Source of the DNA: Mesobacterium pallidum
GTDB lineage: Bacteria; Pseudomonadota; Alphaproteobacteria; Rhodobacterales; Rhodobacteraceae
DNA: 64,000 nucleotides
Direction: 5' to 3'
Assembly (NCBI RefSeq): GCF_019966535.1
Contig: NZ_JAIMID010000001.1
Coordinates: 372,001 to 436,000, forward strand
The notes beneath the pieces were generated by a model. That model did not search any database. It was not told the DNA's origin and worked only from the letters and a program-made list of their open reading frames with translations. This document shows, one piece after another, positions 36,183 to 43,521 of the stretch (positions within the stretch are counted from its first letter, which is position 1; each line of letters begins with the position of its first letter). The position numbers and the translations under genes were made by a program.

Positions 36183-36776
36183 ATGCGAGACCTGTCTCTC
36201 TACGACCCGGTATGGCGCGCAGCCGAACCCTACATGCGCGCCCGAAAGAACGACGTGCACATCCCGCTGTCCTTCGCCTGGTGCCAGAAACTGCTGGCCC
36301 TCCACCCCGGCGCCGATGCCGACATCTGTTCACTGGCCATCCTGCTGCATGACATCGGCTGGTATTCCATCGACATGGAGCGGATCCTGACCGAAGGCTT
36401 CCGGTCGGAAAACTTCCTGACCTCGGACGTGCGCGTGCTGCACGAGATCGAGGGCGTGCGGCTGGGGACCGAGGTGCTGAAGGCCACCGGCTGGTCCGAG
36501 GACGTGATCGCGCAGGTCTGCGAGATCATCGACGGCCATGACACGCGCAGCACCCCGCATCACCTCAACGACCGCATCGTGCGCGACAGCGACAAGCTCT
36601 GGCGCTACGAGGTGACGGGGATCAGCGTCGCCGCCGACTGGTTCGGCACGACCCCCGGCGGCTACGCGGACCGGATCGAAGGCGAGCTGCACAAGTTCGA
36701 AACCGACCACGGCCGCCGCATGGCCGAGGAAGCGCTCGACATCAGCCGCGCCCAGCTCATGCTGCACGTGCTTTAG
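36183..36776 (+). CDS. HD-domain phosphohydrolase 1
   Basis: A 197-residue protein from ATG 36183 (a GTG at 36180 would add one residue). The metal-binding HD pair is in AILLHDIGWYS (His56-Asp57), an upstream His is in KNDVHIPLS, and CEIIDGHDTRS plus RDSDKLWRYE complete the HD pattern. It is clearly related to the second HD protein at 38222. In a Cre-like pathway one of these would remove the phosphate from the oxidised phenyl phosphate; this is inference from context. It ends nine bases before the aldehyde dehydrogenase gene. Confidence 0.82.
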   Translation: MRDLSLYDPVWRAAEPYMRARKNDVHIPLSFAWCQKLLALHPGADADICSLAILLHDIGWYSIDMERILTEGFRSENFLTSDVRVLHEIEGVRLGTEVLKATGWSEDVIAQVCEIIDGHDTRSTPHHLNDRIVRDSDKLWRYEVTGISVAADWFGTTPGGYADRIEGELHKFETDHGRRMAEEALDISRAQLMLHVL

Positions 36777-36785
36777 GATCGCCCG

Positions 36786-38222
36786 ATGGACATGTTCATA
36801 GACGGCGCCTGGACCCCGGGCCACGGCGCCCCGATGGAGGTGCGCAATCCCCGCGACGGATCGCTGGTGGACGACGTGCCCATGGGCACGCCTGCCGATG
36901 CCGACACCGCCATCCGCTCTGCCGCCCGCGCCATGGAACACTGGCGTCAGGTGCCCATGGCCGACCGAGTGGCACTGCAAAAGAAACTCGCCCAGGCGAT
37001 GCGCGACAACGCCGACCGGATCGGGCAGCTGCTGCACCTGGAACTCGGCCGCCCGCACGCCGCCTGCGTGGGCGAGATCGCCCGCTCCGCCGACTTGCTG
37101 GACATCTACGCCGAAGAGGGCTTGCGCCTCTCGGCCACCATGTCCCTTGGCAGCGCCCCCGGCGAACGCACCGTCGTGACGCGCGAGCCGGTGGGCGTCG
37201 TCGTCGCCATCACCCCCTTCAACTACCCCATCACGCTCTTGATGTTCAAACTCGGCGCGGCCCTGATCGCTGGCTGCACGGTGGTCGCCAAACCCGCCGA
37301 GGACACGCCCCTGTCGACCCTCGCTCTGGCCGAGCTCTTCCACGCCACCGGCCTGCCTGCGGGCTGCTTCAATGTGGTCACCGGCACCGGTCGCGGCATC
37401 GGCGCCGCGCTGGTCGACCACCCGGTGCCGCGCAAGGTCGCCTTCACCGGCGGCACCGCGGCCGGCCGCGCCATCGCCGCCGCCGCGACCGGCACGATGA
37501 AACGCCTGACGCTGGAACTGGGCGGGCATTCCCCCGCGCTGGTCTGCGCCGACGCGGACCTTGATCAAGCCGCCGCTGCCATCGCCCGCCATGGCTTCGC
37601 CAACACCGGGCAATTCTGCTACCGCGTCAACCGCGTCTACGTGGAACAGGCGGTCTACGAGGACTTCCTCGCGCGCCTCACCCCGTTGGTGCAGAAACTC
37701 ACGCTCGCCCCCGCCGGCGGCGAGGGCGACCTCGGCCCCCTCGTCAACGCCCGCATCCTCGCCAATTCCATTGCCCAGACCGAAGACGCCCGCGCCAAGG
37801 GCGCCCGCATCCTCACGGGGGGCGACAAGCCGCTGGGCGCGGGCTTCGACGCGGGTCATTACTGGCCACCGACGCTGATCGCGGACGCCACGGAGGATAT
37901 GGCTGTGATGCAGGAGGAAACCTTCGGCCCCGTCCTCGGCATCTCTCCCGTCGCCGACTGGCGCGACGGCCTCGCAAAATCCAACGCCTCGATCTACGGC
38001 CTTGCCGCCTTTGCCTTCACGGCCGGCCTCGCGAAAGGGCTGGCGATCTGCGAGGGGCTCGAGGCCGGATCCGTCTGGCTCAACGACATCCAGCGCTCCT
38101 CGCATTACGTGCCCTTCGGCGGTATGAAGCAATCGGGTCTGGGCCGCGAAAAGGGCCACTACGGCGTCGAGTCCTACCTGGAATACAAGACAATGTATCT
38201 CAGCTACGAGGTTCCGGCCTGA
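36786..38222 (+). CDS. NAD(P)-dependent aldehyde dehydrogenase
   Basis: A 478-residue ALDH. The catalytic cysteine is Cys278 in NTGQFCYRVNR, the general base Glu244 in LTLELGGHSP, and the cofactor motif is FTGGTAAGRAI. The early part ITPFNYPITLLMFKLGAALI and the late EETFGPVLGI are canonical. Cre-type pathways need an aldehyde dehydrogenase to make the carboxylate, and its place in the operon fits. Its stop overlaps the next start (TGATG). Related succinate-semialdehyde or benzaldehyde-type activity cannot be told apart by eye. Confidence 0.9.
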   Translation: MDMFIDGAWTPGHGAPMEVRNPRDGSLVDDVPMGTPADADTAIRSAARAMEHWRQVPMADRVALQKKLAQAMRDNADRIGQLLHLELGRPHAACVGEIARSADLLDIYAEEGLRLSATMSLGSAPGERTVVTREPVGVVVAITPFNYPITLLMFKLGAALIAGCTVVAKPAEDTPLSTLALAELFHATGLPAGCFNVVTGTGRGIGAALVDHPVPRKVAFTGGTAAGRAIAAAATGTMKRLTLELGGHSPALVCADADLDQAAAAIARHGFANTGQFCYRVNRVYVEQAVYEDFLARLTPLVQKLTLAPAGGEGDLGPLVNARILANSIAQTEDARAKGARILTGGDKPLGAGFDAGHYWPPTLIADATEDMAVMQEETFGPVLGISPVADWRDGLAKSNASIYGLAAFAFTAGLAKGLAICEGLEAGSVWLNDIQRSSHYVPFGGMKQSGLGREKGHYGVESYLEYKTMYLSYEVPA

Positions 38223-38878
38223 TGGATGACAGCGTTTTCCTGCCCCGCGACCTGCCGATGTGGCAGGACGCCAAACCCTACCTCGACGTGCGCAACAACG
38301 ACGAACACACGATCGTCGCCTACGGCCTGGCGCGCTTCCTGCTGACCCAGATCCCCGAGGCCGACGAAAGCGTGGTCCTGCCCGCGATCCTGCTTCATGA
38401 CGTCGGCTGGAAGATGATCCCCGAAGACCTGCTGCTGCTCGCCATCGGGCGCCACCCCACGCGGCTTGACCTCGTACGCGACCACGAGCTGGAAGGTGTC
38501 AGGATCGCCCGCGAGATCCTGGAACGGCACCGCCCCGAGGGTGTGGACATCGACGCCGTGCTCGAAATTATCGACGGCCACGACACGGTGAAGGAGGCCA
38601 GGTCGCTCAACGACGCGGTGATGAAGGATGCCGACAAGGGCTGGCGCTGCACCTGGCACGGGATGCGCACCATCGCCGGCTGGTACGACGTGCCGCTGCA
38701 CGAGGTGCTGCAGATGCTGCGCGAACGCTCGAACCCGATGATGCTGACGGATGCGGGGCGGCTTTATGCCGAGGCGCAGACCGCCACCATGGCGGCCGAG
38801 CTTGAAATCGAGACCTTTCTGGGCCGCGCGCCCGAGCATGGACCGCCACGACGCAAGGAAGGAAAGACCACATGGTGA
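38222..38878 (+). CDS. HD-domain phosphohydrolase 2
   Basis: A 218-residue paralogue of the 36183 gene: NNDEHTIVAYG, AILLHDVGWKM (His59-Asp60), LEIIDGHDTVK and KDADKGWRCTW occur in the same order. Two related HD proteins around the aldehyde dehydrogenase gene suggest different substrates or a heteromer. The C-terminal tail (GPPRRKEGKTTW) overlaps the SDR start by seven bases. Specific substrate unknown. Confidence 0.82.
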   Translation: MDDSVFLPRDLPMWQDAKPYLDVRNNDEHTIVAYGLARFLLTQIPEADESVVLPAILLHDVGWKMIPEDLLLLAIGRHPTRLDLVRDHELEGVRIAREILERHRPEGVDIDAVLEIIDGHDTVKEARSLNDAVMKDADKGWRCTWHGMRTIAGWYDVPLHEVLQMLRERSNPMMLTDAGRLYAEAQTATMAAELEIETFLGRAPEHGPPRRKEGKTTW

Positions 38879-39633
38879 CCGATCTGGGGTTGCAAGGGAA
38901 ACGGGTGATCGTGACCGGCGCCGCCGGGGGGCTGGGCCGCGCCTTCGCGCTGGCCTTCGCCGGGGCGGGGGCAAAGGTGCTTGTCGCAGACATCAACGCG
39001 GGCGGCCTCGGCGAGACGTCCGAGCTGGTCCGCGCCGCCGGCGGGACGGCCCATACGGCGGCGGTGGACGTCACCAGCACCGACAGCTGCCGCGCGCTGG
39101 CATCGACGGCGCAGGAGGCCATGGGCGGCGTGGACGTGCTGGTCAACAACGCCGCGCTGTATGGTGGGCTGGAACGCCGCCACCACTTCGACATCGAGGA
39201 AGGCGTCTGGGACAAAGTCATGGCGGTCAACGTCAAGGGCGTCTGGCAGATGTCCCGCGCCGTGGCCCCGCTGATGAAGACGGCGGGCGGGTCGATCATC
39301 AACATCGCCTCGGCCACGGTGTTCTCGGGGTCGCCGCAATGGATGCATTACGTCGCCTCCAAGGGCGCGGTGATCGCCATGAGCCGGGTGATGGCCAAGG
39401 AACTGGGCGGCGACAACATCCGCGTCAACGTGATCGCGCCGGGGTTCGTGCTGACCGAAGCGAGTCTCGCGCAGATCGAGGATGCGAAGACCTACGGCGT
39501 CGACCGCGCCGCGCTCAAGCGCAACGCGGAGGTGGAGGACATCACGGGCGCGGCGCTCTACCTCGGGTCGCCCCTGTCGTCCTTCCAGACCGGCCAGACG
39601 CTGATCGTCGATGGCGGCAAGCAATTCATCTGA
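38872..39633 (+). CDS. Short-chain dehydrogenase/reductase in the P450 operon
   Basis: A 253-residue SDR. The cofactor motif is TGAAGGLGRAFA, the structural NNAA motif is in VLVNNAALYGG, and the active site has Ser in INIASATVFSG with YVASK. VLVADIN (Asp after beta-2) favours NAD. It would serve as the alcohol dehydrogenase between P450 and aldehyde dehydrogenase. It ends 11 bases before the ferredoxin gene with AAGGGGAAAACG as ribosome site. Confidence 0.87.
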   Translation: MVTDLGLQGKRVIVTGAAGGLGRAFALAFAGAGAKVLVADINAGGLGETSELVRAAGGTAHTAAVDVTSTDSCRALASTAQEAMGGVDVLVNNAALYGGLERRHHFDIEEGVWDKVMAVNVKGVWQMSRAVAPLMKTAGGSIINIASATVFSGSPQWMHYVASKGAVIAMSRVMAKELGGDNIRVNVIAPGFVLTEASLAQIEDAKTYGVDRAALKRNAEVEDITGAALYLGSPLSSFQTGQTLIVDGGKQFI

Positions 39634-39644
39634 AGGGGAAAACG

Positions 39645-39965
39645 ATGGTCAAGGTGATTTTCATCGAGGAAAGCGGCACCCGCCGCGAGGTGGACGCGAC
39701 CGAGGGCGAGCCGCTGATGTACGCCGCCAAGGATGCCGAGGTCGAAGGCATCATAGCCGAATGCGGCGGCTCGGCCATGTGCGCGACCTGCCATTGCTAC
39801 GTGATCGAGGCGCCCGAGGGCAGCCTGCCCGCCCCCGAGGCGGCCGAGGCGGACACGATCGAATTCATGGCCAATGAACCGCAGGAAAACTCGCGCCTGC
39901 CCTGCCAGATCACCGTGACCGCCGATATGGAAGGCGCGGTGTTCCAGGTGGCGACGGGGCGGTAA
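39645..39965 (+). CDS. [2Fe-2S] ferredoxin, putidaredoxin/adrenodoxin type
   Basis: A 106-residue ferredoxin with cluster ligands Cys40, Cys46, Cys49 and Cys87 (ECGGSAMCATCHCY, then RLPCQI), the spacing of P450-reducing ferredoxins. It is the last gene of the operon and the likely electron donor to the P450 at 31909. No matching ferredoxin reductase is encoded in the cluster. The open frame continues upstream through the SDR gene in another frame; ATG 39645 is the sensible start. Confidence 0.92.
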   Translation: MVKVIFIEESGTRREVDATEGEPLMYAAKDAEVEGIIAECGGSAMCATCHCYVIEAPEGSLPAPEAAEADTIEFMANEPQENSRLPCQITVTADMEGAVFQVATGR

Positions 39966-40026
39966 ACTTCGGGCGCCTTTGCGTTGCAGGCGTCGGATGC
40001 GAGGGGCGCTGCCCCTCGCGCTCCCC

Positions 40027-40083
40027 GGAGTTTAATTGGCAAGATGAATGAAGGATCCAGTCTTCATCTTGCCGCTAAACTCC
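40027..40083. repeat. Long hairpin of the dispersed repeat family (likely bidirectional terminator)
   Basis: GGAGTTTAATTGGCAAGATG and its near-complement CATCTTGCCGCTAAACTCC face each other around a 16-20 base centre, the best-paired copy in the window. Just before it is GAGGGGCGCTGCCCCTC (about 39999-40016). It lies between the ferredoxin and SDR genes, both of which end here (39966-40109). Confidence 0.7.
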
Positions 40084-40109
40084 CGCCGGAGGCTTTGAAT
40101 CTGCGCGCG

Positions 40110-40865
40110 TCAGCGCGCCAGCACCCCGCCATCCACCACGAGCGACGTGCCGGTCATGAAGTCCGATGCGGCCGAGGCGAGCATCAGGAGTGGGCCGGCG
40201 ATTTCATCTGCTTCGGCGATGCGGCACATGGGGGTGTAGGCGGCCATGGCGGCGGCGGCCTCGTTCGTGCGGGGGCGGCCTTCGGTGCGGAAGAAGCCGG
40301 GGCAGAGGGCGTTCACCTGGATGCCGTGGGGGGCGTATTCGGCGCCAAGTTCGCGGGTCAGGTTGACGACCGCGCCCTTGGAGGCCGCGTAGGCGGGCCG
40401 CGGGAAAAGGCCTGCGGGGCCGACATGGCCCCACATCGAGGCGACCGGGATCAGCTTGCCGTGCCCCTGCCGCATCATCTGCGCCAGCGCGGGCCGGGCG
40501 GTGTTGTAGACGCCGTCGAGGTTGACCTGAGTCACGCGCCGCCAGTCCTCGGGGGCGGTTTTGTGCAGCAGGGTGCCGGGGCGATCCGAGACGCCCGCGT
40601 TGGCGACGCAGATGTCGAGGGCACCCCAACGGGCGACGGTACGCGCCACGGCGTCTTCCATCGCGGCCGCGTTGGTGACGTCGGCAGGCAGGGTCAGGAC
40701 CTCTCCCAACGCCGCGCAGCGGGCGAGCATGTCGGCGTCGCGGTCGAGGCAGGCGACACGCGCGCCGTTGCGCGCCAGTGCGGCGGCCATGGCAAAGCCG
40801 AGGCCGGCGGCAGCGCCGGTGACCAGCGCCGCGCGGCCCGCGACCGAGAAGACCGGATCGCTCAT
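40110..40865 (-). CDS. Short-chain dehydrogenase/reductase, last gene of the IclR-linked operon
   Basis: A 251-residue SDR: cofactor motif TGAAAGLGFAMA, NAG in VANAGVSDRPG, catalytic Ser in PVASMWGHVG and YAASK. CLDRDAD favours NAD. Its start overlaps the HAD stop by four bases. It ends FMTGTSLVVDGGVLAR as usual for the classical SDR family. The substrate is unknown. Confidence 0.86.
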   Translation of the reverse strand: MSDPVFSVAGRAALVTGAAAGLGFAMAAALARNGARVACLDRDADMLARCAALGEVLTLPADVTNAAAMEDAVARTVARWGALDICVANAGVSDRPGTLLHKTAPEDWRRVTQVNLDGVYNTARPALAQMMRQGHGKLIPVASMWGHVGPAGLFPRPAYAASKGAVVNLTRELGAEYAPHGIQVNALCPGFFRTEGRPRTNEAAAAMAAYTPMCRIAEADEIAGPLLMLASAASDFMTGTSLVVDGGVLAR

Positions 40866-41683
40866 GCCGGGGCTTTCAGGAGATCGGCGAAGGTCTCGAG
40901 CGTCGGCAGGACCTCGTGGGCGCGCTCGCCCTCGGGGAAGGACGCGAACATCGCCGCGTCCGAGATGCCGGTGGTCACGCCCACGGCATGGGCGCCGGCG
41001 CGGCGGGCCATGCGGATTTCCAGCTTGGGGTCGTCGCCGATCACCACCATCTCGGACGGATCCGCGCCGGTGAGGGCCGCGACCATGTCGAGCCCCGCGG
41101 TTTCGGGCTTGCCGAAGACGGTGACCTTCTGGTCCGTCGCGTTCTCGAGCGCCGCGGCGATGGCGCCCGAGATGCCAAGCATCCGGCCCTTGCTGGACGC
41201 GAAATAGGGCGCGACCGAGCCGGCGAAGGGCTTGGCGCCGTCCCAGACCGCCTGCACCACCGCCTCGAGTTCCGTCGCGCCGAAATCGCGGGTGTAGCCC
41301 AAGAGCACCGCGTCCACGGGGCCGGCGTCGGGGGTGGGGGCGACGATCTCGATCCCTGCCTCTGCGACCGGCACCGTGGTGCCGTCGCCGCCCATGACCA
41401 TGATCCGGGTGTAGCCCATGTCGCGCAGCCGCGCGGCGGCGACGGCGGCGGGGGTCAGCAGGAAGCCGGGCTCGATCCTTATCCCCGCATCGGCCAGCAG
41501 CGGGTAGTAATGCGCGGGCGGGAAGAAGGTGCCGTTGGTATAGGCCACGACCCGCGTGCCGGCGGCGCGGCAGGCGGCGATCGCCTCGATTGCGCCGGGC
41601 AGGGCGGTGAACGTCCCCTCGGCCTTGTTCATCAGGGCAAGCGTGCCGTCGATGTCGAAGATGGCGGCTTTCCAGCGCATCAT
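40862..41683 (-). CDS. HAD-superfamily phosphatase (NagD-like)
   Basis: A 273-residue hydrolase: nucleophile motif FDIDGTLALMN (Asp9, Asp11), motif II VVAYTNGTFF, lysine in VFGKPETAGL and motif III VIGDDPKLEIRMARRAG. The last motif has Glu where NagD proteins usually have Asp. The C2-type cap lies between motifs II and III. It sits between an unknown gene and an SDR gene with four-base overlaps on both sides. Confidence 0.83.
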   Translation of the reverse strand: MMRWKAAIFDIDGTLALMNKAEGTFTALPGAIEAIAACRAAGTRVVAYTNGTFFPPAHYYPLLADAGIRIEPGFLLTPAAVAAARLRDMGYTRIMVMGGDGTTVPVAEAGIEIVAPTPDAGPVDAVLLGYTRDFGATELEAVVQAVWDGAKPFAGSVAPYFASSKGRMLGISGAIAAALENATDQKVTVFGKPETAGLDMVAALTGADPSEMVVIGDDPKLEIRMARRAGAHAVGVTTGISDAAMFASFPEGERAHEVLPTLETFADLLKAPA

Positions 41684-42105
41684 GTCTCTCCGTTCAGTTT
41701 GAGCGCGAGGCCCGGGGTTTCGATCCGTGCACGGGCCAGCCTACGCCTGGCCGGGGCGTAGCGGTCTGCGGCCTTGGGCGCGGCCATCAGGGCATCCACC
41801 TGGTCGGCGGGCATGACGGGGTGCGGCAGGAACGCCTCGTCGGCCAGGTGGCGGCCGATCTTCCCGCGCAGCGCGTCGAGCGTGGCAATGTGCGGCTCGG
41901 CCTCCGGTTCCTTCGCGCGCTTGGATGAGCGGTTGCGGTCCTCGACCTCATCGCTCATCGGCAGGCCGACGCGGCCGCGCAGGCAGCGCGTGACCGTGCC
42001 GGGGACGGTGACGTCGCGCGCGGTCCCGATGACGTTCAGCAGCGCCATGGTGCCGACGGCCCGGGAAAAGGGCGTGACCATGACCCTGTGGCCGAGGTCG
42101 CTCAT
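41680..42105 (-). CDS. Hypothetical protein in the IclR-HAD-SDR operon
   Basis: A 141-residue protein from ATG 42105, behind a GGGAGGACAGG ribosome site; an in-frame ATG at 42129 is less likely. The N-terminal third is hydrophobic to neutral (SDLGHRVMVTPFSRAVGTMA), the middle is highly charged (DEVEDRNRSSKRAKEPEAEP) and the C-terminus basic. I recognise no domain. It overlaps the HAD gene by four bases and follows the iclR gene by 61 bases. Confidence 0.55.
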   Translation of the reverse strand: MSDLGHRVMVTPFSRAVGTMALLNVIGTARDVTVPGTVTRCLRGRVGLPMSDEVEDRNRSSKRAKEPEAEPHIATLDALRGKIGRHLADEAFLPHPVMPADQVDALMAAPKAADRYAPARRRLARARIETPGLALKLNGET

Positions 42106-42166
42106 CCTGTCCTCCCCAAGGCAATGCATGCGGCCGGAGGCTAGGCAGCAGCCTAAGCGCGCTCAA

Positions 42167-43012
42167 TCACGCGCCTTGGGGCGTTTCACCCTGTGAAACC
42201 GGATCGGGACGGGCGAGGCGGCGGGCGATCTCTTCGGCCGCTTCCATCGCCGGCTTGGCGAAGACCGCGATCGCCCGCTCGCGCGTGAAGGCGCGGCGCG
42301 ACCAGGTGATGTTGATCGTGCCGGGCACGTGTTGCCCAAGGCGGATCGCCACCCCCAGGGAATCGCGCTTGTCGTCGATCCTGGCGCGGGGCTCGTCGAA
42401 ATCGCCGCCGAAATCGGGATCGCGCAGCCCGTAGCCCGCCGCACGCGTCTCGTCCAGCGCGCGGGCCACGTAATCGGCGCTGCGGGCCAGCCGGTCGCCG
42501 GGGTTGTCGGACCGGCGCAGGCGGTCCAGGATCGCCTCGCGGATCGGCGCCTCGCACCAGGCCAGGAAGGCCCGGCCCGAGGCGCTGCGCAGCATGTTCA
42601 CGCGGAAGCCAACCGGCCCCAGCGGCATGTTGTCGATATAGGCGCGCGAGGCCGAGGTCTCGATCACCTCCATATGCGTCAGGCGCGGCACGGCCAGGAC
42701 CGAGGGCCATTTCACCGCATCCGCCAGCTGCGCCAGCACCGGGCTCGCCACCTCGGTCAGCTCGCTTTCGCGGTCCATCCGGCCGGCCAGTTCGGTCAGC
42801 GAATAGGACGGCACGTAGGCATCGTCGACCATGCGCTGCCAGACCACGCCCTGTTCGCGCAGCGTCTTGAGGATGCGCAGCAGCGACGGCTTGGGAATAC
42901 CCGACAGGCGATGCAGGTCGTGCAGGGTCAGCGCGCCGGAGGTCTGCAGCAATTGCAGCACCTCGAGCCCGCGCGCCAGCGACCGGATCGACTTGACCTG
43001 CAATTGCTTCAT
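42167..43012 (-). CDS. IclR-family transcriptional regulator
   Basis: A 281-residue regulator. The winged HTH is LARGLEVLQLLQTSGALTLH then LHRLSGIPKPSLLRILKTLR. The effector domain has YIDNMPLGPVGFRVNMLRSA, SASGRAFLAW and LGVAIRLGQHVPGTINITWS. It is first in line before the unknown-HAD-SDR genes and divergent from the GFA gene. The 3' end contains the TTTCAC palindrome (42184-42198), which sits 79 bases in front of the next gene and may be its operator. Confidence 0.88.
   Translation of the reverse strand: MKQLQVKSIRSLARGLEVLQLLQTSGALTLHDLHRLSGIPKPSLLRILKTLREQGVVWQRMVDDAYVPSYSLTELAGRMDRESELTEVASPVLAQLADAVKWPSVLAVPRLTHMEVIETSASRAYIDNMPLGPVGFRVNMLRSASGRAFLAWCEAPIREAILDRLRRSDNPGDRLARSADYVARALDETRAAGYGLRDPDFGGDFDEPRARIDDKRDSLGVAIRLGQHVPGTINITWSRRAFTRERAIAVFAKPAMEAAEEIARRLARPDPVSQGETPQGA
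42184..42198. promoter_or_regulatory. TTTCAC palindrome, copy 2 (candidate operator)
   Basis: TTTCACCCTGTGAAA, the complement of the site at 30244-30258, with one more matching base on one side (GTTTCAC and GTGAAAC pair over 7 bp here). It lies within the last codons of iclR and about 79 bases upstream of the ATG at 42105. Confidence 0.5.
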
Positions 43013-43077
43013 TCCCGGCCCCTTGCCAAATCCGTGCGCCTTGCCCCATCCTGCCCCGAACCGAGGGGGGATGAAAG

Positions 43078-43521
43078 ATGAGCGAGGAGATTCACGAGGG
43101 CGGCTGCCAATGCGGGCAGGTGCGCTATCGGACCACGGGCCAGCCCGAAAAGGCGGCCGTCTGCCATTGCCGCTACTGCCAGGCGCGGACCGGCAGTGCC
43201 TTTGGCGTGTCGGCCTATTTCAACGAAGGCAATGTCGAAATCCTGTCGGGACAGATGAAGGATTACAGCTTCGTCACCGAGTCGGGGCGCGATTTCACCA
43301 CGCATTTCTGCCCCGATTGCGGGACCAACGTGATGTGGACGCTCGAGGTGTTTCCGGGGCTGCGCGGAATCGCGGGCGGCAGTTTCGATCCGCCGACCTT
43401 CTGGTTCGACGTCAAGCGCGAGGTCTTCGCGCGGGGCAAGGCGCCGTTTGTCGAGCTGTGCCTCGAGGACTCGTTCGAGACCTCGTCGAGCTATGCGCCT
43501 GTCTCCGTGAACGGGGACTAA
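43078..43521 (+). CDS. GFA-family zinc protein (glutathione-dependent formaldehyde-activating type)
   Basis: A 147-residue protein with the conserved zinc cysteines GGCQCGQVRY, AVCHCRYCQARTG and FCPDCGTNVMW, the GFA/CENP-V pattern. Members were named for a glutathione-formaldehyde role that is doubtful for most; the real substrate is unknown. It starts 65 bases from the divergent iclR gene and its end overlaps the convergent amidohydrolase by four bases. Confidence 0.85.
   Translation: MSEEIHEGGCQCGQVRYRTTGQPEKAAVCHCRYCQARTGSAFGVSAYFNEGNVEILSGQMKDYSFVTESGRDFTTHFCPDCGTNVMWTLEVFPGLRGIAGGSFDPPTFWFDVKREVFARGKAPFVELCLEDSFETSSSYAPVSVNGD

Noticed and set aside
33982..36333. Open frame of 783 codons opposite the phosphohistidine gene
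   Set aside because: It is antisense to a gene with clear catalytic motifs and codes a compositionally odd product; a GC-bias shadow.
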